Assembly (NCBI GenBank): GCA_021399445.1
Contig: JAJTUQ010000005.1
Coordinates: 2,914,001-2,978,000 of the forward strand
Source of the DNA: Xylogone sp. PMI_703
Taxonomy: Eukaryota > Ascomycota > Leotiomycetes
DNA: 64,000 nucleotides
Reading direction: 5' to 3'
The stretch's first letter is position 1. The number at the start of each line of letters is the position of its first letter. A program made the translations under genes and the position numbers. The notes under the pieces were generated by a model, which was not told the origin of the DNA, did no database searches, and saw only the letters and a list, made by a program, of their open reading frames with translations. This document shows positions 1 through 10,723 of the stretch, piece by piece.

Positions 1-255
1 CTGCCTGTCGAACAGCGCCTTCCCAGGAGGCCTCAACTGGAGCAGCCTCAGCGTGAAGTGCCCCAACATGTGAGAAAGTTAACAGCGTTACAGCGGGAAC
101 ATATCAAACAGCGGGAGGAGCGGATGGAGGCTTTCGTTACCGATCGAAACAAGTGGCTCAATAGACGCGCAGAGGCGAGTCAAGAACGGGCTATTAACAA
201 TGTAAAGATAGCAAAAGATGTTCGAAGCCGCTTTCTTAAAAGCCTGAACTCCTGA
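1..255 (+). CDS. 3' end of unknown gene (partial)
   Basis: The frame is open from the first base of the window to a TGA stop and encodes the last 84 residues of a protein that begins outside. The tail is highly charged and reads as one long helix or coiled coil, with many Lys, Arg, Glu and Gln and no hydrophobic segment. I recognise no family. A GTG at base 58 is not a credible start, because the frame continues upstream. It ends facing the modin-like gene on the other strand. Confidence 0.5.
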   Translation: MPVEQRLPRRPQLEQPQREVPQHVRKLTALQREHIKQREERMEAFVTDRNKWLNRRAEASQERAINNVKIAKDVRSRFLKSLNS

Positions 256-657
256 ATTCGCAATATATTAAAGGTAAACAGCATACTTCTACGATGTATT
301 CTGATAGTTTTAAATTTACTTGTCTGATTATATATGTATTTTTAAAAAATTCATTATCAATCCACCCTACAATCTTGTCCATATGCTACATGTATATCAA
401 TTTTAATGACGCAATCTGGAGGGTATCTTGTGCTAAAGTTATAGTACTAGCCTTGTGTGTATAATCCAGGCTCGCTCCAAATCGACTTTGATATCCACAT
501 AATACAAGCGTTGAACGAGTTCATATAGATTGAATGTCACTTGAACAAGGCATAATGTATTCTTTTTACTATATATACGCACGAGAACTAGTCTTTGGTT
601 ACATTCGAACCATGGTGTCTCGTCTTCAGCGTATCAATCAATCCGGTATCCCACACA
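256..657. other. Intergenic, convergent 3' ends
   Basis: AT-rich spacer between two genes that point at each other. No coding frame, RNA gene or repeat was seen. Confidence 0.6.
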
Positions 658-2707
658 TTAGCGAATATAGATAGGTAATCTATTGTTCATAAACTCGCTC
701 CGCTCAATCATCTTGTCCTCGGGGTTAAAATCATGCAGAAACAACCAGGACCACATTCTGAACATTAACACTAACCAGATAGCACCCCTTTCTTCTATGA
801 CTTTTGAAAAGGGCCTGGATCCGCGACTGCCCGTTGCTGGATGTGAAGTCGTTGAATCTGATATTTGTTTATTACTGACTTCTTCTGCTGATCCCTTTAC
901 AACGGCTGGGTATATGTTGTTGAAGTAGAAGCTTATTAAGATCTTCTCTTTTGGGTTGTCTCGGGTCGCATGAGCAAGCTCTGCATTTAATATTGGTTGT
1001 TGATCAAGTACCGCAGCAAGATGTAAAGTAACAACTTCGCTGAATTCAGGCGTGTCAACCATGTCTCTGAGCCTTTCATCGACCCTCTCGAGAGCCCAAT
1101 GCAGAGAGTCAAGTAGATCAAGAAGTCGAGTATTGTAGATCTGAGCTGCCTGGTCCTTCACAGTCTGTCTCTCATACTCTGGATAATAATACCTGTCTGC
1201 GTTTTCATCTGCAAGATGACTAGCTGCATCAGAGTATGCTTTAATTTTTTGTTCTAAACTTTGTCCATAGGTGAGGACTAGAGTATCTATACGCCCATAT
1301 CGAAACAAATTCTGGAGCTCTGTTACGAGTCTGTGGCTACCAAAATTAGAGTTATCATTTATGCTACCAGCAAATGCCCTTAAACATGCAGCTACGTCCA
1401 GGACGGGGTTCCAGGTGTCCGCGCAAGGGTTCGGAAGTCTTCTAAATTTTGAGCCTGGAATGTGAGCAGATTTTGCCAACATAGCAATAAGTTCAAAAGT
1501 GACTGATTTGTGATGAGTAAAAGAAGCTAAGATTTTTTTTGACCAAAAACTTACTCGGGAACATAAGTGGCTTATTGGTTGTGTTCAATAAAAAGAGTTG
1601 TCGATGCTCATAGCTGAGTTTTGGGAGCAAACGCTTGAGACAATGTTCCAATCGACCTGGGCTAACTTGCAAATTTTCCTTCACCGTATCAAAGAGTGAT
1701 GGCACCTCTCCAAAGCAAAGTCGCTTGAGTTCGTAGCAAGGAATAATTCTGTTTTCCCCGTGACCTGGTTTTGAGAGGCGAGTGAACCTCATCAAAATAC
1801 TACTTCCGCCGAGGCCTGATATATATTCGCCTTTTACCATATAGCCATTACCTTCAGCGTTCAGGGATGGTTTGTTAACGTCAAACTCTTTCCAGACCAG
1901 ACCCAACATTGACATTATCTCTACCAGATGACAAATATTTGTTGTTGCATAGGGTTCCCGGATATTAGGAGGCATATGATCCCAACAACGTCTAAACCTC
2001 TGTATAAAATAGCAGATTGGGTGGTCCAATCCATGGCTGGGTGTATTATCCCATATTCGTGACTCTCTCTCTTGCTCTTGGAGTGCTTCTAGAAGTAGGA
2101 GCCATGAACATCCTTCATCTTGCATATAGTCTAACCCAATTTTACCTTCGTTATTCATTGGAGTCATAGTATGCTTGCAAGAATTTTCCGTGCCAGTAAT
2201 CTTGTAAATCGTCAGAACATGCTTTTGAATTTCAATAACCTCCATTGCAATCGCGCGCTGCTGAATAGCACGGCTGTTCACCAAGCTTTTCTCGTTATCA
2301 TAATCCCGCCAAAAGAGATCGCGTAGTTTTACTTTTGGCTTCCTTCTGGTAAGGGGTCCGACAGTAATCCTATGTCCGAGTTAGCAAAAAAAGTATATAT
2401 ACACGATGGCAAATATATACCCTGATGGAGCAGTGAAGAAGATGGGGGCTTCATAGAAGACTTGGTATCTCCACTCTCTCCATTTGAACTCTTTTCTTGT
2501 CCTTGACGCCCACATCTCTCCCATCACCTCTTCGGAGCATCGTCTCCTGCCCTCCTCGCTATTGTCAAACTGCAAATAGGCTAACAATGCCTGAAGTGTA
2601 GACAAGACGAAAGCGCCAATAGAAATAAAGAGAGCCGTCCATGTCAGATTGAGGGTGACAGTATCGTCTTGGTTACCCGATGGTGATTGAGTGCCATTTG
2701 TGGCCAT
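658..2707 (-). CDS. Modin-like fungal protein
   Basis: Three exons join in frame: 2707-2421, 2369-1555 and 1502-658, giving 648 residues. Both introns are 50-52 bp with GT..AG ends. The N-terminus has one hydrophobic helix (about residues 20-40, around LFISIGAFVLSTLQALLAYL) followed by a charged, Trp-rich stretch (EFKWREWRYQ). After the first splice comes the motif LFWRDYDNEKSLVNSR, and later W-LLLEALQEQE. These match my memory of the fungus-specific modin family, named after the Podospora mod genes; the biochemical role is not established. The C-terminal third is helical without a recognised domain. The start is the first Met before the membrane helix. Confidence 0.75.
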
Positions 2708-3778
2708 AGTGAGTCAACGTAATCTTACATGCGATTGAGCGAACGAACTTCGCTAACAAGAAGGTACAGTAACGTGATGACGATAATAAAGATGAAAGAA
2801 CGCGAGATAATTCTGTAGGGCCTGATGTGCATGATGTTATAAAGACGCTGTTCAGCCACTGCTGAGGGACGAGCCGAGCCCAGGCAAGGCGCTACTTGTA
2901 TGTGTGAGTTGTCATTTCAGCCGCAAGGACTTGGTTCAAGTTGACCTGTAAGTTGCGCTTTGCCCAGTTAGAAAAATTGCCAATAATGTCAGCCAATCAT
3001 CAGCCAGCGGCAGAATTTTCACCTGATAGTCCCGTAGCAAATGTTGATGCCTGGATACCGCCTTCCATATATAAGTAGATGAGTACTCTAGTCTTGGAGC
3101 CTTGCGCTCAAAGTTATCATTGTAATTCAATCAGTAATATTAAACAAGATTCAGTTATCCCGAGTGTGACTTTCAATACATAGATCTTATATCACCCCCA
3201 GTCTTACGACAGTGATTACCTCGGAAGTAACTTGTGGTGTTATATTGTTGGATGATATAGCAGAAGTCGTTACAAGAGATTCAAAAAAATACTCTGGTGC
3301 ATTGAAGTGAGAATAAGATATACGAATGCTATTTAACAAACTGATAAGGAGTACTTCTTGAAACTTTATGGCATTTAGTTCAAAGCAATTGCATAATGAG
3401 ATACAAGTACTTCACTTAATGCAAATAACCAAAATATAAAAATTTTAATATTTTATTTTTGGTTGAATTGTAAATTTACTTAGCAAGTTCATAATATAAG
3501 GACTACTTATAAACAGGTCAAGCGATTAGCCGTTTTATGAGGGAGCTCCCCGCAAAAACAGCGAGAAGTAACGCCTACATCGACTGCTACCGACATCGTA
3601 TTATCAGAAAGCCAGATGGTTATATTACGTCTGTGCTAATTATCCACCAATGTAAGGTACTTATCCCAACAAAACGTCGGGAGAGGCTATAGATAGTTTT
3701 ATTCTATACATGGATGTTATAAGACGCATGTATCAATGTTCTAATCTATCAAAAGGGTCTAGCTGGCCAATCTATGAC
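2708..3778. other. Intergenic, upstream of modin-like gene
   Basis: About 1.07 kb holding the promoter of the modin-like gene and the 3' flank of the transporter gene. Bases 3400-3480 are very AT-rich. A short frame at 2936-3130 has no family features and was not called. Confidence 0.5.
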
Positions 3779-5392
3779 TTAGGCCTTGGAATCGTCCACA
3801 ATATCGGATTCCTCAGCTACTAAGGCTGCCTCTCTCTCTATCTTCTTATCGCCCAAGGTGACACCAATCTCTCTAATTACAAACCAAGCTGGGATAAGTG
3901 CAACAGCCCAAAGCGAGAAATTCAGATACACGCTTCCAACGTCTGCCATGATCTTAACACTGCTCAGGCCATACTAAACAAATGTCAGTAAAGAAACATC
4001 CACTAGCTTCGGAAAATGAATAACTTACGCTGATAGCTTGCCAAGCCGATTCGGTTCCGCGTAATAACCCAGAAATCCGAACGGCATCTTGTTGCGTTGC
4101 GGCAAGATTACTTACGACGAAATATCTGCAAAGTACGTCAGATAAGCTCCTGCCGAAGAAAAGTGATTGATATACTTACAGGTACAGGTAGTTCAATTGA
4201 AACCACATCACCCAGAACAGGAATAAAGCAAATCCTTTCCCAAATCCAGAATCGGACCAATCATATGTAGGCTTAGTCTTATGGAAGTCATGCACAATAA
4301 TGGTAGCCCACACCCAGAGAGCTCCTTGCATGCCAAGGATGAAGATAAACGCACTTCTGGCCCTCATCTTCAGAGAAATTCTTGTTTGATCCAGGAATGC
4401 ACCAAGTATGTTTCCAGCAATCATGGCAACGATACCAGAGAGGAACGATCCCAGAGCCCTCGCTCGAACACTGAACCAAAGCGACTGAAACGTAAACATG
4501 ACCGCCTCAGTATACACAGCCTGCCCAATTAGCGGCACAATGAGCAAGAAATTCTTAGAAAAGAACAGCTTGGTCATATCCCATAACTCGGCTCCCAGAC
4601 TATTCGGGATCCTGATCTTGACCTTAACTCCATCCTTCCGCTGGACCTGCTCTGGATTATTCAACAGCAACCCAGCAATAGGACCTGCGGCCTGGAGTGC
4701 AATAAACACGAGGAAAACAGTGTATGATACTTTTCCGGCATGATTATTCGAAGCATTCAACCCTAGGTTGATTGCACCACCGAGGACCTGACCACCGACT
4801 CGAAATGTCAACCAAAACCCCAGGAACTTACCTTGGTTCCATGGCTCAGGGTATGTAAGCGCAATAGCCGTCTCTGCCATCCAGAAGATCCCGGCCGAGA
4901 TGCCACAGAGCGCTGCACCGAAGAGCACGAACCACTCGGTGCCAAAGCGGTTGTTTGTGTAGAGCCCAGCCGCGAAGGGTGCGTAGCCCATGGTGCCGAA
5001 GATGAGCGTCCATTTGATGCCGATGTACTTGACTATGACAGAAGAAAGGAAGCATGAGACGACCATGAGACAGAATGTCAAAGCATTGGCGCCGTTGACG
5101 AGGTAGGGTTTCTCTTCACCACCGGCGCCGAGGGAGTTCATGGCGCCCCAGATGCCGGGGGCGAGGAAGTTGCAGAGACCGAGGATGAGGGCGTTGTAGA
5201 ATGTTGAGCGATACCATTTTGCTAAACATTTGCGTATTAGTATGAGATTGGATGTTGAGAGTGATAATGCTCTTCTTTTAGATAGTTAAAGAGAAGAGAG
5301 CCCTTACTCTTTATTTTCTCACGAGGTTGTTGATCATGTTCCACATCTGACTCCACCGTGGGCGACACTACTCCTTGCTTAACTTCCGCCAT
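3779..5392 (-). CDS. UNC93-like major facilitator transporter
   Basis: Four exons (5392-5308, 5221-4180, 4125-4029, 3973-3779) join with canonical GT..AG introns into 472 residues. The protein has a hydrophilic N-tail, then a run of about 11 hydrophobic helices. Early motifs typical of fungal UNC93/DUF895 proteins are KWYRSTFYNALILG, FLAPGIWGAMNSLGAGG and PYLVNGANALTF. The C-tail is acidic and cytosolic in appearance. Family members sit in fungal membranes and some lie in secondary-metabolite clusters, but substrates are mostly unknown. It is followed at about 0.8 kb by a flavin monooxygenase on the same strand, so a shared metabolic role is possible but unproven. Confidence 0.88.
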
Positions 5393-6181
5393 TTTCACAA
5401 TTGAAATCCAATCCAATTAGATCAAGTTGGAAAATAGTTCCCAGGTAATTAAACCGTCCTCCAGTAGCTGTAGCCTTAGCTATAGGATTCCAATTCTACT
5501 TGAAATTCCGAAAATCTCTATGCAACCGGCCAAACAACCAAATAAAAGCATCCATGAAAAACGCAAAGTGGGAGATCTTATCAGATAATTATATACATAT
5601 CTCACGCCCCCAATAAGAAAAAGATCATCTGCCGCAGAGCTTTGCCTTCTCCAGCTGCCAATACCATGTTGTCGTGTTTTCCGTTGAGCCACCGTCTTAG
5701 CACTGCTGGTGCTCATGACAAGGGAATGATGACGTGCCTCGGCACTAAAGAAGCCCTCATTCGGAAGGGGAAATTTATCCTCCCTTGGGGCTGGTAACTG
5801 CTGGTTTATCGGGGCATGTCCATTTTGCGTTTGTACGATTATTTCCGGTACTTTGCAAGATGCTTTTCTTCCTTAATTTGCCGTCTTTCATTTTATTTTT
5901 GTTGTAAACCACATTGGGCCGATCTAGAACCTGTCAGATAATGCAGGCCGGTAGGTGAGCAGGCGCTTTAGGCGTTAAGGCCTCATAAAGATACTGACTC
6001 GGTGACACAAGTACCTCATCAGCCTTAACAATTACTCTGTTCCTGGCTACGTTCCATTGTGGTGATTGTTAACTGCTTGTGTGGCAGTTGTCTTAGCATC
6101 AAATCACTAGACTAAAGCGCTGTTGAGCACGAGTACAGCAGTCAGAAGAATCTATCCAAGAACCTTAATATCTAAGTAAAT
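5393..6181. other. Intergenic, transporter promoter
   Basis: About 790 bp upstream of the UNC93-like gene and downstream of the monooxygenase gene. A 78-codon antisense frame at 5480-5716 lacks any family signature. No repeat or RNA gene seen. Confidence 0.5.
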
Positions 6182-8081
6182 CTACAAGGTAAACCATTCC
6201 TCATGATAACTCCTCAAATCAATCTCCTCTGGAACCTTCAAATACGGCGTCAAGTCCACCTTCTCCACTCCATCCTTTCCATCCTCACCATCCCTCACCA
6301 ATAGCTCCTTCTTCGTCCACCCGTTTCCAAACCATCCAAAGAAACGATTTCCACTCCCGCTTTCATCCTGGTATTTCCATTCCCAGTCCTCCCAGCGAGG
6401 ATTTCTTCTCACAACATTTAAATGGCTTGCACTCCCGGGCCAATGTCCGTGAACACGTCCACCTGGTCTTCCACTGTTTGCCCAGGATGAACAATTCTCG
6501 CTCCAGACTGTCCGACGGAAGAAGGCATCGCAGTATTCTACGAAATCATCCGTGGCGGCTTTTGAGACAGCGAAAGAGCGGATTCTCTGCGACGAGACCT
6601 TTCGGAGCAGTTGAGCTATGTAAGTCACCTGTGTCTCAACTTGATTTGGCACTGTACCAGCGTTTCCTGTGCCATTGGGACCCTGGATAAATAGCAGATT
6701 TGGGAAACCAGGTGTTGCGACACCGATGTAGGTGTAAGGATCAGGCGTCCACGCGTCTCGCAGCTTTTGTCCTTGGTCCCCAGTTATAGAGAAGGGAGGG
6801 AGCATGTCGATGTTTGCACCCGTGCAGCAGATTACGGCATCAACTTTTCTTTCTTTTCCATCGGTTGTGACAATACCTTCTTTGGTGAAGTGAGAAATTG
6901 GCGTGCGAATGTAGTCGACATTGTCTTCAGTCAGGGCTTCGAGATATCCTGGTCCGGGAGTCAATCTCCTGCAATTGGGTGAGAAGTCCGGGACAATCTC
7001 TTCTAGAAGCTCTGGTTTCTTCTTAAGTCTCTCCCTCATTAAATCTATGAATTCTTTCTTAAGCTGCTCATTCGCTTCCGTTCCCTTGAAGACCGCTCCA
7101 AATCGTCTATAGAATTTCCCTTCAAAATCCTTTCTAAACTCGTTGTATTTCTTAGGGTCCTTGAATGTTTCCAGTTGCTCTTTACTGTAGTAATTGGGCT
7201 CCAGCCGTCTCCCTCCTCCTTCACCTCCAAAGGATCCGGCTATCCAAGTTTTGCTTCGGGCGTAGTGATCTAACCGGTCGACCAGGGGCTGGATATTTGC
7301 CAGGACCTGGAGACCACTCGCACCATTGCCGATGAGAGCAACCTTTTTTCCTTTGGGATCAAAATTTCGATCCCAGTTCGAACTATGGCGTAAATGACCC
7401 TCAAACTCATTAATGCCGGGGTAATCAGGCAACTTCCATGCGTTAAACCGTCCAATTGCCGTGATCAGCACATCGAATTCATCTGTGTATTTCTCGCCCT
7501 TGGCTAAATTCTCCACTTCCAAAACCCATTTTGATTTATTCTCATCCCATCTCGCAGAGTCAATATTGTGACTCAGTCTTAGGTATTTGTAGACATCGTA
7601 TTTCCTGGCTACAGACTTCCAATATTCTAATATTTCGTGACCCTGGGCATACTCTTCCGTCCATTGGGTGTTGGGTTCAAATGTCGATTGGTAGACGTGA
7701 GCTGGAATATCGCATCGCACGCCGGGAAAGGCATTTTCGTACCAAGTGCCACCGACTTCGGGGTTCTTTTCGAAGATGGTGAGTTGGAGAGAGGGGACTT
7801 TGACGGGGAGGAGGACACCAGCTGTTATGCCGGAAAGGCCTGCACCTATTACTGCAACCTTGAAGAGAAATGTGTGAGCAAAGTATTTCGATACCAGAGC
7901 GTTGTGGATTTATTATACTTACTTTGATTGGTGGGACCTCATCTATAGCGTGATCTTCGATATCGAATTTCAAAGGCTGAGTGTATGCTGAAGCATTTGC
8001 CGCAATCTTTATTTGAGCATCATGCTTGAGATCTACAGGTAAAACATCTGGAACAAGTTCTGTATCTAAAAGCGGTGCCAT
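6182..8081 (-). CDS. Flavin monooxygenase, Baeyer-Villiger type
   Basis: Two exons (8081-7923 and 7858-6182) give 611 residues. The FAD-binding Rossmann motif GAGLSG lies at about residues 58-63 and a second, NADPH-type motif GNGASG at about 230-235. Between them FEGHLRHSSNW (about 205-215) fits the Baeyer-Villiger fingerprint FxGxxxHxxxW. The conserved GGTWYENAFPGVRCDIP block typical of steroid/cyclohexanone-type enzymes is present. The enzyme should insert one oxygen of O2 into a ketone or oxidise a heteroatom, using FAD and NADPH; the substrate is unknown. I start at ATG 8081, since the in-frame extension upstream is not conserved-looking. It shares a roughly 1 kb promoter with the divergent luciferase-fold monooxygenase. 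Confidence 0.9.
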
Positions 8082-9103
8082 TATGAATCTATGAAAACGG
8101 TAACAAAATAGGCAGTCAATGATCCACGAAGACAATTCAACTCCCTTCTCTGGATGATAGCTAAGGAATCAAAAGTCACTCTGGACGACAGCGCAGCGAC
8201 ATGGCAACTAGACATGGCAGCATCCTCGTGTGCGACAGGTCCCATCACACGTGCAAGACGCGATATGGCGTTATCGCATCGCAAAGGTATTCTGACAGTA
8301 AAAACAGAGCTCTAGAGGCCACCACCCACTCCTGACAGCTCTGCGACAGCGAAAGGAGGGGCACAAGAGCCTCTTGCATGCGTAGGAATGTTTTCCGCAT
8401 GTTGCAATCGCAAGCACGAATGACGACAAGCCAGCATCGGGAATAATCAAATAAAGTTATCGCCTGCATAATGTTCCACGAAATTGCCTATTGCGGAAAA
8501 GATGCCCCTATTCGAAGAGGGGACGGGAGAAAGTGGGACTCATCCTGGGAGGTACCCGCAGGGCTGTCTGGGGGCCAAGAGTGACTTTGGCGAATGATCC
8601 GCCTAGAGATGGAACAGTAAGCAGCTACGGTACTGCATTGCGAGCTGCAGCCCCGCGATCACGAATATCTGGAGCAAAGAGGCGTCATCGTCCTGCAATC
8701 ACAGAACAGCAAACTTCAACCCCTCCAAGCACAAGGGAATGGAGCTCTTTTATTCTGGGCAAAGCAGTTCTCTTTACATGCAATTATTCCCTCGGCACTT
8801 GTCGCCCTGACTGGAGCTTGAGAGCGGAAGGAATGAGACCATAAAGATAGTAAGATGGGATGAGTCTCTTCCGTAATTCGGAGGAGGTCTAGTGTTTTTC
8901 TTCTCTTTCTAAATCTCTTCTGTGATACGTCACGGCTGTATTACTTCAATTGAATATATTTTCTCTCTCTTTATCTTCATTTGTTCATATTATTCTCACC
9001 TTCCCGTACATATAGAGATTTGAGAATCTCAAGGCAGTGTCTCCCTCAGGTCAATTCAACTGCTCTTTCTACAGCTCTCAATTGAGAGACAGAAGTAGCA
9101 GCC
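8082..9103. promoter_or_regulatory. Divergent promoter of two monooxygenases
   Basis: This 1.02 kb spacer separates the starts of two flavin-dependent oxygenases that run in opposite directions. It contains ACACGTGC near 8249 and ATGGCGTTAT at 8265-8274, which differs at one position from the ascomycete Cys3/CYS-3 site ATGRYRYCAT. A 117-codon frame at 8491-8844 lacks family features and is not called. Co-regulation is inference. Confidence 0.4.
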
Positions 9104-10558
9104 ATGGCGTCTCCACCCAAGAAACAGTTCATTATGAATTGCTTCGCCATGCAATCTCCCACCCATCTCAATCCTGGCCTCTTCAACTACCCCGGCGACA
9201 AAGGTTCTTCCTACAATGACATCCAGACGTGGATCGCCCTGGCAAAGAAACTCGAAGCTGCCAAATTCCATGCCATCTTCTTCGCAGACGTCCTCGGCGG
9301 CTACGATGTCTACAAAGGCCCAGCAAATCTCGACCCCACCATCCCAGCTGGAGTCCAATTCCCCATTAACGATCCTCTATACAGCATCCCAGCTCTGGCT
9401 GCTGCTACAGAGTCAATTGGCTTTGGCGTGACAGCATCCACTACATATGAGGCTCCCTATGCCATGGCAAGGCGGTTCTCAACGGTTGACCACCTCAGCA
9501 ACGGTCGTGTAGCGTGGAACATAGTGACATCCTACCTCGACTCCGCAGCTCGAAACTTCGGCCTCGACACACAGATTGAGCATGACGAGCGATACCGAAT
9601 TGCAGATGAGTATCTACACGTAACTTACAAGCTCTGGGAAGGCTCCTGGCGCGACGACGCTCGAACATCCGCTCCCGCCAACGCCTACGCAAACCCCAAA
9701 GCAGTCCGCCAAATCAACCACAGAGGGAAATATTTCAACGTCCCTGGTCCACATATCTGTGAGCCCTCGCGACAGCGGACTCCATTGATATTTCAAGCCG
9801 GAACGTCTACTGCGGGCAAAAAATTCGCCGCCACGCACGCAGAAGCTATCTTCTTGAACGGCCATACCCCAGAGCTCATCAGAACCTCCGTCGACTCTAT
9901 AAGAAGCCAAGCAGCAGCCATTGGCCGCGATCCTGCATCCATAAAGATTGTTACTGGGCTCCTTGTTATTGTGGCAGAAACAGATGAGGCTGCGCAAGCT
10001 AAATATGCAGAGTTGGCCAAATATGGAGATCGTGAAGGTGCGCTCGCGCTCTTTGGAGGCTGGTCGGGCTACGATTTGGGTAAATACGGCGATGATGATG
10101 ACTTCCGATTCTTGGATAATGCGCCTCCCGCCGTTCGAAGCATGGTAAATCACTGGGCGGCGAACTCTCCTAGTGGGTTGACATGGAATAAGAAGACTAT
10201 CGCAGAGCACCTCATCATGGGCGGTAACGGGGCGAAGCTGATCGGTAGCGCGAAGACCGTTGCGGATGGATTGGAGCACTGGGCTAGTGTTGCCGATGTG
10301 GACGGGTTTAATTTCAGCTATGCTACGAATCCCGGGACCATGGATGATATTATTGAGTTCTTGATTCCCGAGCTGAGGCGGAGAGGGCTAGTCTGGGAGG
10401 ATTATGCTGTTCCAGGTGGAACATTGAGGGAGAACTATTCGGGAGTGAAAGGGAATACGAGATTAGGTGGTGGACATCCTGGAGCAAAGTATGTTTGGAA
10501 GGCTGGTGAAGAAGAGCCTGCTTATGCGAAGGAAGAAAAAGCAGCTGAGGCTGTATAG
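9104..10558 (+). CDS. Luciferase-fold flavin monooxygenase (NtaA/SnaA/DmoA type)
   Basis: A single exon of 484 residues. The N-terminus MNCFAMQSPTHLNPGLF, then FHAIFFADVLGGYDVY, STVDHLSNGRVAWNIVTSY and the stretch around TPLIFQAGTS are hallmarks of the NtaA/SnaA/DszA branch of bacterial-luciferase-like enzymes. These use reduced FMN supplied by a separate reductase to oxidise small sulfur or nitrogen compounds such as dimethyl sulfide, dibenzothiophene sulfone or nitrilotriacetate. The length fits the family (about 440-490). The substrate cannot be read from sequence. No flavin reductase is adjacent; a flavodoxin-fold protein lies about 18 kb away. A bacterial origin of this family in fungi is plausible but not shown here. 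Confidence 0.9.
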   Translation: MASPPKKQFIMNCFAMQSPTHLNPGLFNYPGDKGSSYNDIQTWIALAKKLEAAKFHAIFFADVLGGYDVYKGPANLDPTIPAGVQFPINDPLYSIPALAAATESIGFGVTASTTYEAPYAMARRFSTVDHLSNGRVAWNIVTSYLDSAARNFGLDTQIEHDERYRIADEYLHVTYKLWEGSWRDDARTSAPANAYANPKAVRQINHRGKYFNVPGPHICEPSRQRTPLIFQAGTSTAGKKFAATHAEAIFLNGHTPELIRTSVDSIRSQAAAIGRDPASIKIVTGLLVIVAETDEAAQAKYAELAKYGDREGALALFGGWSGYDLGKYGDDDDFRFLDNAPPAVRSMVNHWAANSPSGLTWNKKTIAEHLIMGGNGAKLIGSAKTVADGLEHWASVADVDGFNFSYATNPGTMDDIIEFLIPELRRRGLVWEDYAVPGGTLRENYSGVKGNTRLGGGHPGAKYVWKAGEEEPAYAKEEKAAEAV

Positions 10559-10723
10559 AGTTAGGTATAGGCATAGCTAGAGAGATCAAAATTAATGATA
10601 CCTGATTGTGAACAGCTGCTTAAGCTATATATGGTAGTATTGCCGTGGCATTCATCATGATACCCCTTACTTTTAGAATATCTAGGAGGCTCCTAAATGG
10701 GGAACAATTCATCAAACACATCT

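Noticed and set aside
8491..8844. 117-codon plus-strand frame in the divergent promoter
   Set aside because: No domain, odd composition, and it occupies the promoter of two strong genes.
9614..10279. 221-codon antisense frame
   Set aside because: Lies wholly inside the luciferase-fold monooxygenase gene and has no family features; it is a codon-bias shadow.
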